Assembly: GCA_934567355.1 (NCBI GenBank)
Contig: CAKTJC010000017.1
Span: 1-56,443 of the forward strand
From: an uncultured Oscillospiraceae bacterium
GTDB taxonomy: Bacteria; Bacillota; Clostridia; Oscillospirales; Oscillospiraceae
Reading direction: 5' to 3'
DNA length: 56,443 bases
The position numbers were made by a program, and so were the translations under genes. This document shows, piece by piece, positions 32,842 to 41,297 of the stretch. Under the pieces are notes generated by a model. It made no database searches. It was given only the letters and a program-made list of their open reading frames with translations, and was not told the origin of the DNA. Numbering within the stretch: position 1 is the stretch's first letter; each line of letters opens with the position of its first letter.

Positions 32842-35043
32842 ATGAGCATTTTATTTGAAAGAGAAAAGAGAACGTTCTGGCTCAATACCCCCAATACCAG
32901 TTATGTTATGGGCGTAGCGGATCATTTCGGCTATTTGCTGCACTATTATTATGGGAAGCGGCTGAATCCGTCAGATGCGTCCTATCTTGCGAGGCTGCAG
33001 GAACCGCCCTACACGCCCGAACGCAACGCCAGAGACAAATTGAGCTTTCTGGACTGCGCGCCGTTTGAATATCCCACCGGCGGCATTGGCGATTTCCGTG
33101 AGCATTGCCTGGAGCTCCGTACACCGTCCGGTCATAACGCCGTCGAGCTGCAGTACTGCACACACCGCATCATGCCCGGCAAGCCTGGGCTGCCGAGGCT
33201 TCCCGCTACCTTCGGCACGCAGGAGGACTGTGACAGTCTGGAAATTACGCTCCGGGATCCGATCCTGGATTTGGAGGTAACGCTGCTGTATACGGCTTTT
33301 CGCCACCTGGATGTGATCACCCGCAGCGTCAGCGTGACCAACCGGGGCGGCAGGGAAGATACCATCTATCTGACAAAGGTTCTCTCCGCCTGCCTGGACA
33401 TGGACAACGCTGATTATTCCCTGCTCACCCTCCATGGCAGCTGGGCGAGGGAACGCCGGATGCAGTATCGCAAAATCGGCTATGGCAGACAGGGAAGCTT
33501 TTCTGAGCAGGGAGAGACCAGCCATCAGGAGCACCCGTTTGCGGCTCTGACCAGCCCCAACGTGACCCAGACCTGCGGCGAGGTCTATGCTATGCACTTT
33601 GTGTATTCCGGCAACTTTGAGCTTCAGGCAGGGCTGGATCAGTTCGACCAGGTTCGGCTGGTGATGGGGATCAATCCGTATAATTTTACATGGAAGCTGG
33701 GCGCGGGGGAGCACTTCCAGGCACCCGAGACGGTGATGATTTATTCTGATTCCGGCCTGGGGCATATGACGAGAACCTTCCACGATCTCTACCGCAATCA
33801 CCTGATCCGCAGCGCGTGGCGGGACAGAAAACGCCCCATCCTCATCAACAACTGGGAAGGCACTTATTTTGATTTTAATACCGATAAGCTCCTTGCCATA
33901 GCCTCCGGTGCGGCAAAGCTGGGCATTGAAATGCTGGTAATGGACGACGGCTGGTTTGGTAACCGCTGTGATGATAACCGGGCGTTGGGCGATTGGTACG
34001 TCAATGAAGAAAAGCTTCCCGGCGGACTGGAGCGTCTGGTTTCAGAGGTCAACAGGCTGGGGATGAAATTCGGCATCTGGATGGAGCCGGAGATGATCTC
34101 TCCGGATTCCAACCTCTACCGTGCCCACCCGGATTGGGCGATTCAGGCACCCAATCGCGCCCCCGGCCTGGCGCGCAATCAGCTGGTGTTGGATCTGACC
34201 CGTGAGGACGTGCTGGAGTATGTTTGGAGCCGCATCTGCGCCATCCTGGACAGTGCGAACATCGAGTATGTCAAATGGGATATGAACCGTCAGCTTTCGG
34301 ATATTGGCAGTCTGAATCTTGCGCCGGATGCCCAGGGAGAGCTGTACCATCGCTATGTTCTGGCGGTATACGAATTGCAGGAGCGGCTGCATGCCCGCTA
34401 TCCTGACCTTCTGCTTGAAAACTGCTCCGGCGGCGGCGCAAGGTTCGATCCCGGAATGCTCTACTACAGCCCCCAGATCTGGTGTTCGGACGATACGGAT
34501 GCGATCGAGCGCCTGTCCATTCAGGAGGGAACGGCACTGATTTATCCCCTGTCCGCCATGGGCGCCCATGTTTCCGACTGCCCCAACCATACTGTCGGCA
34601 GGGTAACGCCCTTCCGGACGAGAGGACATGTGGCGCTTGCCGGTACCTTTGGCTATGAGCTGGATATTACAAAGCTGTGCCAACAGGAGCGGGACGAGAT
34701 CCCGCAGCAGGTCGCCATGTATCACCGCTATAACGACCTGGTCCGCACCGGCGATTATTACCGTCTGGCGTCCTTCCGTGAGAACCACCAGTATGACTGC
34801 TGGCAGGTGGCGGCGAAGGATGGGAGCGAAGCACTGGTTACCTTTGTTCAGGTGATGGGGCGTGCCAATTGCCATTCCAGGCGCATCCGGTTGCAGGGGC
34901 TTGATCCTGCGGCGCACTACCGCGATGCAGAATCGCAGACTGTGTATGGCGGAGATATGCTCATGTACGCCGGTCTGCCGATCCCCAATCTATGGGGCGA
35001 CAGCCAATCTGTTCTGATCTCCCTGAAGCGTGAAGAAACATAA
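32842..35043 (+). CDS. GH36 alpha-galactosidase
   Basis: ATG 32842 (MSILFEREKR) has AAAGGG upstream. The 733-residue cytoplasmic protein has the N-terminal beta-supersandwich (1-325), the TIM barrel with INNWEGTYFDF and VMDDGWFGNR, the nucleophile Asp480 in VKWDMNR and the acid/base Asp550 in CSDDTDAIERL, then a C-terminal beta domain. Length and motifs match tetrameric GH36 enzymes. It removes alpha-1,6-galactose from imported galactomanno-oligosaccharides or raffinose-type sugars. It lies 59 bases after GH5 in the mannan locus and ends at a strong terminator. Confidence 0.96.
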   Translation: MSILFEREKRTFWLNTPNTSYVMGVADHFGYLLHYYYGKRLNPSDASYLARLQEPPYTPERNARDKLSFLDCAPFEYPTGGIGDFREHCLELRTPSGHNAVELQYCTHRIMPGKPGLPRLPATFGTQEDCDSLEITLRDPILDLEVTLLYTAFRHLDVITRSVSVTNRGGREDTIYLTKVLSACLDMDNADYSLLTLHGSWARERRMQYRKIGYGRQGSFSEQGETSHQEHPFAALTSPNVTQTCGEVYAMHFVYSGNFELQAGLDQFDQVRLVMGINPYNFTWKLGAGEHFQAPETVMIYSDSGLGHMTRTFHDLYRNHLIRSAWRDRKRPILINNWEGTYFDFNTDKLLAIASGAAKLGIEMLVMDDGWFGNRCDDNRALGDWYVNEEKLPGGLERLVSEVNRLGMKFGIWMEPEMISPDSNLYRAHPDWAIQAPNRAPGLARNQLVLDLTREDVLEYVWSRICAILDSANIEYVKWDMNRQLSDIGSLNLAPDAQGELYHRYVLAVYELQERLHARYPDLLLENCSGGGARFDPGMLYYSPQIWCSDDTDAIERLSIQEGTALIYPLSAMGAHVSDCPNHTVGRVTPFRTRGHVALAGTFGYELDITKLCQQERDEIPQQVAMYHRYNDLVRTGDYYRLASFRENHQYDCWQVAAKDGSEALVTFVQVMGRANCHSRRIRLQGLDPAAHYRDAESQTVYGGDMLMYAGLPIPNLWGDSQSVLISLKREET

Positions 35044-35047
35044 ATCC

Positions 35048-35094
35048 TCCCCGATTCGCCTCCGCGCATTCAGAGGCGAATCGGGGACTTTTTC
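35048..35094 (+). terminator. Strong rho-independent terminator after the GH36 gene
   Basis: A 15-bp perfect stem (TCCCCGATTCGCCTC at 35048-35062 with its complement at 35073-35087) is followed by CTTTTTCTTG. Confidence 0.92.
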
Positions 35095-35130
35095 TTGAAA
35101 GAAAAGAGGAAAAGACCTTTGGAAAGAATA

Positions 35131-35146
35131 ACTAAAACGTTATCGT
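35131..35146 (+). promoter_or_regulatory. Possible LacI-family/cre-like operator
   Basis: ACTAAAACGTTATCGT has the central CG and AAAACGTTA core of LacI/CcpA sites but misses several cre consensus bases. It lies 120 bases before the CBM35 hybrid gene, where sugar control would be expected. Confidence 0.3.
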
Positions 35147-35268
35147 AAATTTTGTGCAATCATCTGAAATGCATTTTGATGGATTGTATTTTTGATACAG
35201 GTCATGTAGAATACAAATTATTAAGAAATTATTACGGTCACCGCAAAAAAAAGGACAGGAGCAGCTGC

Positions 35269-36312
35269 ATGATGAGAAGAGAACGAATTGCCGTGATATT
35301 GGCAACCGCTTGTTTTGTGACAAGCCTGATTTCCCCCGCAGCTGCGGAATCCTCCTGGCAGCCCCAAACCGTCGGCTCCTACGAGGCGGAGGACGGCTCC
35401 TTCACCGGCAACGTCCGGGTGGAGAAGAAGGGAAGCGTGACCGGCTTTGAGCAGGACGGAGATTCCTGCACGGTTACCGTTCAGATCACGGAGGCGGGAT
35501 TTTACGATCTGGAGTTCATGCTCAAGTCTTTGGGCGGATACAAGGAAAACTATGTTCTTGTAGATGGGAACCGCCTGGGAACCGTCTATGCGGATGGAAA
35601 CAAATTCATGCGCGATACCATCCGCCGTGTTTACCTGGAGGCGGGAGAGCACAGTGTGGCGGTTTCCAAGTACTGGGGGTATATCCTCTGGGATAAGGTG
35701 AACATTCTCACGAGCGAACCCTTCGACGAGTCGGTTTACCAGGTCAGTGCGAAGCTGATCAATGAAAACGCAACCGACAATGCCCGACGCCTCTTCCGCT
35801 ACAGAGACGGAAAGGCCGGTTTCTGGCCCGGCGCTGCCTGGATCGCCTCCACCAATGCCGACTACGACTGGGACGGCTCCGTCGGCTCCACCCTGGAGTT
35901 TGAGACCGCCTACGTGCAGTGGCCTGTCGGCCCCAGCGGCAATCAGGAGACCAATAAGGGCAAGTTCACCGCCGGTGCGTTCTGGATGATCCCCAACGGT
36001 GTGGAAGACCCCAAGTTCGTTTACAACGTCTTTGAGGCCGTTTTCAACTGGTATCATGACGATGTCTCCATCCGTGACGACAAGGAAACCATGTGGTGGT
36101 GGTACGCCGTTACCGCCGGTGACGAGGATCTCCAGGAGGAAAACTTCCAGGTCATGTTTGACATGGGCACCCGTGAGCAGTTCGACCTGTGGGACAGCGT
36201 GAATGTGGAAATGGATCTGGAAAGCCTGATCCGTGGCGACATGACTGCTGCTCAGATGCAGGAGACCTACCGCCAGCAGTATCAGGACGGCCTGGATGGC
36301 TACTTCGGCTAA
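35269..36312 (+). CDS. Secreted hybrid: CBM35 plus GH26 stub fused to the C-lobe of an ABC sugar-binding protein
   Basis: ATG 35269 follows AGGAG at 7 bases; product 347 residues. It has a signal peptide (MMRRERIAV ... SPAAAES, no lipobox). Residues ~39-149 are a CBM35 (SYEAEDGSFTGNV ... WGYILWDKVNIL), the mannan-binding module usually N-terminal to GH26. Next comes VYQVSAKLINENATDNARRLF, the first helix of a GH26 domain (compare LSNPNADDTTKAVYTYL in the GH26 gene at 39 kb). At about 35807 the sequence changes, in frame, to RDGKAGFWPGAAW ... YVQWPVGPSG ... GAFWMIPNGVEDP, the second lobe of an extracellular sugar-binding protein, ending in YRQQYQDGLDGYFG. No GH26 catalytic residues, binding-protein N-lobe or lipid anchor remain. 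Probably an in-frame deletion product. Confidence 0.75.
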   Translation: MMRRERIAVILATACFVTSLISPAAAESSWQPQTVGSYEAEDGSFTGNVRVEKKGSVTGFEQDGDSCTVTVQITEAGFYDLEFMLKSLGGYKENYVLVDGNRLGTVYADGNKFMRDTIRRVYLEAGEHSVAVSKYWGYILWDKVNILTSEPFDESVYQVSAKLINENATDNARRLFRYRDGKAGFWPGAAWIASTNADYDWDGSVGSTLEFETAYVQWPVGPSGNQETNKGKFTAGAFWMIPNGVEDPKFVYNVFEAVFNWYHDDVSIRDDKETMWWWYAVTAGDEDLQEENFQVMFDMGTREQFDLWDSVNVEMDLESLIRGDMTAAQMQETYRQQYQDGLDGYFG

Positions 36313-36349
36313 TCGCGCGTCCGTTTGAAGTAATCGCAATATCATCTCA

Positions 36350-36378
36350 GCCCGCACCCAATCGGGTGCGGGCTGTTC
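36350..36378 (+). terminator. Hairpin between the CBM35 hybrid and DUF624 genes
   Basis: GCCCGCACCC (36350-36359), loop AATC, GGGTGCGGGC (36364-36373), then TGTTCT. The weak T-run suggests partial termination, as is common after binding-protein genes. Confidence 0.65.
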
Positions 36379-36393
36379 TAAAGGTGCAGCTTT

Positions 36394-37038
36394 ATGCCTA
36401 AAAATGTTTTTTCCCCGGACGGCCTTTATGCCCGGGTCATGAACTGGTTTTGGAATATTCTGGTACTGAGTGTGCTCTGGGTCGTGTGCAGTCTCCCTGT
36501 TATTACGATTGGTGCGGCAAGCACTGCGGCCTATTACGCTGCGGCCAAGACCATCCGCCACAGAACGGGGAAGCTCCATTCAGAATTCTTTTCCTCTATT
36601 CGCAGCAATTTTCGTCAGAGCATTCCGCTGACATTGATCATTCTGCTCCTTATAGCCGTTCTGGCAGTGGAGTGCGTTTATTTATACTCCGATTCCCGCG
36701 TCCCGGCGGGGGTAGTCTATTTATTTGCAGCCATGTTTTTGGCTGTGTGCGTCATGGCGTCCTATCTATGGGCGTGCTTTTCCAGATTTTCTCTGACAAA
36801 TTTTTCACTGTTCCGGATGTCAGTGGTGCTGACATTCCGGCATTTGTTTACGACTGTTTTACTGCTGCTGCTTCTGTGTGCCTGCCTTATCGAAATTTAT
36901 CTGATGCCGTGGGGTATTCTGGTTTTCCCGGGGCTGGCGCTGTTCCTCGCTGCCTATCCGATGGAGAAAATACTGCGCAGGTATGCGCCAAAGGTCTCTG
37001 ATGACGATCCGGAAGCGCAAAAGTGGTATTATCAATAA
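36394..37038 (+). CDS. DUF624 (YesL-like) membrane protein
   Basis: The 214-residue protein has five predicted helices and the N-terminal FSPDGLYARVMNWFWNILVLS signature with LPVITIGAASTAAYY, diagnostic of DUF624/YesL. These proteins accompany ABC importers for plant oligosaccharides; their role is unknown. The expected permease genes are not in the window, which supports the idea that part of the locus was lost. The CE2 esterase gene starts 17 bases downstream. Confidence 0.92.
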   Translation: MPKNVFSPDGLYARVMNWFWNILVLSVLWVVCSLPVITIGAASTAAYYAAAKTIRHRTGKLHSEFFSSIRSNFRQSIPLTLIILLLIAVLAVECVYLYSDSRVPAGVVYLFAAMFLAVCVMASYLWACFSRFSLTNFSLFRMSVVLTFRHLFTTVLLLLLLCACLIEIYLMPWGILVFPGLALFLAAYPMEKILRRYAPKVSDDDPEAQKWYYQ

Positions 37039-37055
37039 AATGAGAGGTTAAATAT

Positions 37056-38126
37056 ATGTCTGTCGCTTTCAGCCGGCGGGTGAAGCCCGGTGATCCTGCA
37101 CTTCGCTATACGGGCAGGATCGATGATTCAAACCCGGATGCCCCCGTCTTTGTATATCCGTGCTCCAGTGTGGAAATCCGATTCTCAGGAACGGGCATTT
37201 GTCTGGATGTAACCAATCTGCATAGCTTCTATGAAAATTCCGTGGGTGTCCTCATCGATGGCATCCAGAAAAAGATTATTCTGCCGGAGGAGGGGAGAGC
37301 CGTCATCCCGCTTGCGGAAAATCTCCCCCAGGGGGAGCACACGCTGATGCTGTTCAAACGGATGGATGGCAGCCACTACTTTATTTTTCACGGATTCCTG
37401 CTGCCGGAGGATGCCGCCCTTTGTGCGCTGCCGGAAAAACCGCGCAGAAGAATGGAGTTTTACGGCGACAGCGTCACGGCCGGAGAGGTCAGTGAGCTGG
37501 TCGACCACTGCGGCATGGCGGATCCGCCGCACAACGGCGAATATTCCAATAGCTTTTATTCCTACGCCTGGTGCACCGCCCGGAAGCTGAATGCGCAGCT
37601 CCACGATGTAGCCCAGGGCGGTATCGCGCTTCTGACCGGAACAGGCTATTACTGTGCGCCGCAGCTGATCGGCATGGAGCAGATGTACGATAAAATTCAG
37701 TGCAATCCCTATATTGCGCCAACGGAACCGTGGGATTTCTCCCGCTACACGCCCCATGTGGTCGTGGTCGCTATCGGTCAGAACGACAGCCATCCCGAGG
37801 ACGTCATGGAGACGGGAATCGATAATCCAAAGGCGGAAAACTGGATGGAGCATTACGCTTCCTTCCTCCGCCGCCTGCGCGAGATTTACCCGCGCGCAGT
37901 CATTATTCTGACAACTACAATATTGAATCACAACGCAAATTGGGATGCTGCCATCGATGCCGTTTGCCGCAATTTGCGGGACGGCAGCATCCATCACTTC
38001 CTGTATTCCAATAACGGCTGCGGCACACCCGGCCATATCCGCCGCCCGGAGGCAGAAAAAATGGCTGCGGAGCTGAGCAGCTTTATCGAATCCTTGGGCG
38101 AAGAAATCTGGGAGGATAATCTATGA
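37056..38126 (+). CDS. CE2-family acetyl esterase
   Basis: The 356-residue protein has no signal peptide. The N-terminal jelly-roll domain (about 15-125) and C-terminal SGNH hydrolase domain (about 130-345) give the CE2 order. The nucleophile is Ser139 in FYGDSVTAG; the catalytic His is near 327 (GTPGHIRRPEAEKMA), and AIGQNDSH supplies the block-III Asn. CE2 enzymes remove O-acetyl groups from mannan sugars. It overlaps the CE17 gene by 4 bases (ATGA), matching the cooperating CE2/CE17 pair known from Roseburia intestinalis. Cytoplasmic location implies action on imported oligosaccharides. Confidence 0.88.
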   Translation: MSVAFSRRVKPGDPALRYTGRIDDSNPDAPVFVYPCSSVEIRFSGTGICLDVTNLHSFYENSVGVLIDGIQKKIILPEEGRAVIPLAENLPQGEHTLMLFKRMDGSHYFIFHGFLLPEDAALCALPEKPRRRMEFYGDSVTAGEVSELVDHCGMADPPHNGEYSNSFYSYAWCTARKLNAQLHDVAQGGIALLTGTGYYCAPQLIGMEQMYDKIQCNPYIAPTEPWDFSRYTPHVVVVAIGQNDSHPEDVMETGIDNPKAENWMEHYASFLRRLREIYPRAVIILTTTILNHNANWDAAIDAVCRNLRDGSIHHFLYSNNGCGTPGHIRRPEAEKMAAELSSFIESLGEEIWEDNL

Positions 38127-39220
38127 TCGATTTTGAAAAAGGAATCGTAAACCGGGGCAATTGGCATGCCATCGAGCGCGTTTTCGAAAAAGCGGGCAGG
38201 GGAGAGCCGGTGACGATCGGCTTCCTGGGCGGCTCTATTACCCAGGGCAGCCTGGCATCCTGCCAGAAAAACTGCTATGCATCCCTCGTTTATAAGTGGT
38301 GGAAGGAGCATTTTCCTAATGTGAATTTCATCAACGCCGGAATCGGCGGAACTACTTCCCAGTTTGGTGTCGCACGTGTGGAGGCGGATCTGCTGCAGTA
38401 TAGGCCGAACATGATATTTGTGGAGTTCAGTGTAAATGACGATTGCGGCGCATTCTTTATGGAAACCTACGAAGGGTTGATACGCAGAATCCTTTCAACG
38501 GGCACTGCGCTGATGCTGATTCACAATGTGCGCTATGACAATATGCAGAGCGCTGAGGAAATTCATCTGAAAATCGGGAAGCATTACGACCTGCCCTGCG
38601 TCAGCATGAAAAGTACCATTTATCCGTTGGTTGCTTCCGGCGAAATTTCCAATCGCCGAATCACGCCGGACGATCTGCACCCCAATGACGAGGGGCACCG
38701 TATGGTTGCCGCAGTGATTACGCATTTTCTCGAAGCGATCCGGAGCGCCGATACGCCGGATGGCAGCCCGCTGCCGCTTCCATCGCCGCTGACGGAAAAT
38801 CAGTATCAGGCAAGCTCCCGCTACCGGAACGATAATTCGTCCCCCGTTCTGGAAGGCTTCCAGCCCGACGAGACACCCCAGGAGCACATTACTCAGATGT
38901 TCCGCCATGGCTTCACCGCCTGGCACCGGGGCGACCGCATTACGTTCCGTGTGGAAGGAACGGGAATCGCCGTGCAGTACCGCAAATCCGTGCGGAAGCC
39001 CGCCCCCATTGCCCGGGTGGTCGTGGATGGCGATGAGAAGAGTGCAGTCCTTCTGGATGCCAATTTCCAGGAGAATTGGGGTGACTGCCTGTATATTGAC
39101 AATGCGCTGGTACACGGGGTGCAGAAGTGCCACAAAGTAGAAATTTCCATTGTGGAAGCGCATGAAAATGATGCGGTTCCCTTCTATCTGGTATCCGTCA
39201 TTGGCGCGCAGGAGCGTTAA
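38123..39220 (+). CDS. CE17-like acetyl-mannan esterase (SGNH plus CBM35-like domain)
   Basis: The 365-residue protein has the reverse order of its neighbour: SGNH hydrolase first (about 1-205), beta-sandwich second (about 235-362). Ser38 in FLGGSITQG is the nucleophile, Gly/Asn blocks are NAGIGG and SVNDD, and DDLHPNDEGH supplies Asp183/His186. The C-terminal domain resembles the CBM35 of Roseburia CE17 mannan 2-O-acetylesterase. No signal peptide. It is translationally coupled to CE2 (ATGA) and overlaps the GH26 gene. The assignment rests on architecture and context. Confidence 0.82.
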   Translation: MIDFEKGIVNRGNWHAIERVFEKAGRGEPVTIGFLGGSITQGSLASCQKNCYASLVYKWWKEHFPNVNFINAGIGGTTSQFGVARVEADLLQYRPNMIFVEFSVNDDCGAFFMETYEGLIRRILSTGTALMLIHNVRYDNMQSAEEIHLKIGKHYDLPCVSMKSTIYPLVASGEISNRRITPDDLHPNDEGHRMVAAVITHFLEAIRSADTPDGSPLPLPSPLTENQYQASSRYRNDNSSPVLEGFQPDETPQEHITQMFRHGFTAWHRGDRITFRVEGTGIAVQYRKSVRKPAPIARVVVDGDEKSAVLLDANFQENWGDCLYIDNALVHGVQKCHKVEISIVEAHENDAVPFYLVSVIGAQER

Positions 39221-40205
39221 GGCAGCTGTTCTGCTGCTCGTGCTTGCAATGCTCTGCGGCTGTGCAAAAGATGCAACATTTGATTTGGAGGTGCCGATTA
39301 TGACATCCTACACGCTATCAAACCCCAATGCGGACGATACGACGAAGGCGGTTTACACCTATCTGTGCTCCCTGAACGGCGAGCATACCCTCAGCGCCCA
39401 GCAGGAATCCACGTGGATGGGGTCTGCGGATTATGAAATGGATTATATCCTGGAAAAGACCGGCAAGCTGCCCGCCATCCGGGGGCTGGACTACATGCAC
39501 GATGATTTTGACGGGGCAAATGAAAGAGCCGCGCAGTGGTGGGAGCAGGGCGGTCTTGTGACCATCTGCTGGCACACAGGCGCGGACTTTACAGGAGAAT
39601 GGAAGGACTGCATGGAATCCTCTATCCCGGATTGGGACGCCGTCCTCACGCCCGGAACGGCAGAACAGGAAGCGTTCCTCGCCGGAATGGACAAGGCAGG
39701 GCACGCGCTCCTGAAATTGCAGGAGCAGGGGGTGACGGTTCTCTGGCGTCCCTTCCATGAGTTCGACGGAAAATGGTTCTGGTGGGGCAAGGGCGGTGCA
39801 GAGAATTTTGTCAGACTCTGGCGGATGATGTATACCCACTTTACCCAGGAGCTGGGTTTGAATAATCTGATTTGGGTTCTGGGGTATTCCCACCTGTATC
39901 AGGGCTATGACGGCTGGTATCCGGGGGATGAGTATGTGGATGTGATCGGCGCCGACAGCTATGAGGGAGGAGCGCAGCACAAGCTCTACCTGGCCTTGCA
40001 CAGAATTACCACCTCCAAGCCCTTTGCATTCCATGAATGCGGCACGAACCCCACTGCACAGGAACTGGAAGCGACCCCGTGGGCGTGGTTCATGACATGG
40101 CACACCAGCTTCGTGATGGAAGGAAACACGCCGGAGGCTTTCCATGCGCTCTACAACAGTGAGCGGATCATCACCCGCGACGAGCTTCCACGTTTCCGGA
40201 AGTAA
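39162..40205 (+). CDS. GH26 beta-mannanase lipoprotein
   Basis: The start is uncertain: ATG 39162 (weak GGAAG upstream) or TTG 39201, which gives a neat lipoprotein N-terminus (MARRSVKAAVLLLVLAMLCGC); both overlap the CE17 gene. The lipobox LCGC anchors the enzyme outside the cell. The GH26 barrel starts at YTLSNPNADDTTKAVYTYL and has IRGLDYMHDD, WHTG, acid/base Glu in WRPFHEFDG, VIGADSYEG, and nucleophile Glu in AFHECGTNP. It would cut beta-1,4-mannan to oligosaccharides at the cell surface. No binding module is attached, whereas the hybrid at 35 kb has a CBM35 without the catalytic domain. Confidence 0.9.
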   Translation: MKMMRFPSIWYPSLARRSVKAAVLLLVLAMLCGCAKDATFDLEVPIMTSYTLSNPNADDTTKAVYTYLCSLNGEHTLSAQQESTWMGSADYEMDYILEKTGKLPAIRGLDYMHDDFDGANERAAQWWEQGGLVTICWHTGADFTGEWKDCMESSIPDWDAVLTPGTAEQEAFLAGMDKAGHALLKLQEQGVTVLWRPFHEFDGKWFWWGKGGAENFVRLWRMMYTHFTQELGLNNLIWVLGYSHLYQGYDGWYPGDEYVDVIGADSYEGGAQHKLYLALHRITTSKPFAFHECGTNPTAQELEATPWAWFMTWHTSFVMEGNTPEAFHALYNSERIITRDELPRFRK

Positions 40206-40235
40206 CCATCTCTCAATTTCCCGGTGGACGGCGAA

Positions 40236-41039
40236 TCAGTGATAGCTGGCGATTTCCAGAATTCCGTTTGACTGATAGCGGAGTAGGGATGCGCCATATA
40301 GTTTTGTAGAGGTCGGATATGCGGCATTTGATACCAGCGTGATGTCTTGTTCCTCCAGAATGAACTGTGCCTGAAAGAGGATGCTTGCCCAGGGCAGGTG
40401 ATAATCGCTGCTGACCAGCGCGGCTTGGGTCACCTCCGGGCACTGCTCCCGCAGCAGGGCGCTGCAATACATGGCGTTCTGTGTGGTGGTCAGCGATTGG
40501 GATTCCACCAGCACCCTATGCTTGTCGATCCCGTTTTGAATCAGCCACCCGGCCATGGTTTCGGCTTCTGTGACGGTGGATGCGGACGCCGTTCCGCCGC
40601 CGGTACACAGAACATATGCGTGGGGATATTTTTCGGCACTGTCCTTGGCCGCCTGCAGCCGTCCGATCAGTTCCTCCTGCATGGAGCCGTCCGGATTCAG
40701 CTGGAATCCCAGGACGATGATGCACAGCGCTCCGGTATCCTCTAGACCATCCGGCAGAACGGACGGATGGATGGTCATGTCGCTCCCGGATTCGCTCCAG
40801 GCGTCCATGATTTTCGTCCAGCGGCATGCGGAATCCGGGTCGATGGCGGTCAGCTCATCCAGCAGCGTTTCAATTTTTCCATCGCCGGGTGCCGCCCCCT
40901 TTTCAAATTCCCGTATCATCTCGTAGATGATCTCCGGTTCCCTGCGAATATCTGCCTCCGGCTGTTTCCGCACCCGTACAGCCAGAACTGCGGCTGCAAT
41001 TGCAAGAATATAAATCAGTATCCAAATCCACTTTTTCAT
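40236..41039 (-). CDS. YdcF/SanA-type DUF218 protein
   Basis: ATG 41039 (MKKWIWILIY) was chosen; GGTGG lies about 6 bases upstream and a GTG three codons earlier is possible. The 267-residue protein has one N-terminal helix (2-20), an alpha-helical linker, then the DUF218 domain (about 105-250) with IIVLGFQLNPDG, CTGGG, SQSLTTTQNAMY and LVSSDYHLPWA. Relatives affect envelope permeability or bind SAM; the reaction is unknown. It converges with the GH26 gene. Confidence 0.87.
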   Translation of the reverse strand: MKKWIWILIYILAIAAAVLAVRVRKQPEADIRREPEIIYEMIREFEKGAAPGDGKIETLLDELTAIDPDSACRWTKIMDAWSESGSDMTIHPSVLPDGLEDTGALCIIVLGFQLNPDGSMQEELIGRLQAAKDSAEKYPHAYVLCTGGGTASASTVTEAETMAGWLIQNGIDKHRVLVESQSLTTTQNAMYCSALLREQCPEVTQAALVSSDYHLPWASILFQAQFILEEQDITLVSNAAYPTSTKLYGASLLRYQSNGILEIASYH

Positions 41040-41112
41040 TTCATCCACCCAATCGTGATTTATTCAGGGCTTCCGGGGAAATTATACAATACCGACCGCC
41101 CAATTGTCCACA

Positions 41113-41152
41113 AAAAAAGTGCCAGGCACCACCGATTAAGATGGTGCCTGGC
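41113..41152 (-). terminator. Rho-independent terminator of the M56 operon
   Basis: GCCAGGCACCA (41121-41131) pairs with TGGTGCCTGGC (41142-41152); on the minus strand ACTTTTTTTG follows. It lies 5 bases after the small gene at 41157. Confidence 0.88.
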
Positions 41153-41156
41153 TATT

Positions 41157-41297
41157 TTATTGAATGCGGTAGCCGGATTGCATCAGGAATGCGATCTTCT
41201 TCCAGAAAACCGGCTCCTCGGCAAGAAAATTACTTGCCTCCGGCAGGTGGGTGAATGAGATGATGCGTCTTTGCTCGTCGATCCAGGCACATTTCAT
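41157..41297 (-). CDS. 46-residue protein coupled to the M56 receptor gene
   Basis: The ATG (41297-41295) overlaps the receptor's TGA stop as ATGA, and the TAA (41159-41157) sits just before the operon terminator. The product begins MKCAWIDEQRRIISF and ends FLMQSGYRIQ; it is soluble, with no membrane segment. It resembles short conserved hypothetical proteins I have seen in Oscillospiraceae (a W-I-D/N opening and a GYRIQ end), with no known role. Coupled translation and cotranscription argue that it is real. Confidence 0.75.
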   Translation of the reverse strand: MKCAWIDEQRRIISFTHLPEASNFLAEEPVFWKKIAFLMQSGYRIQ

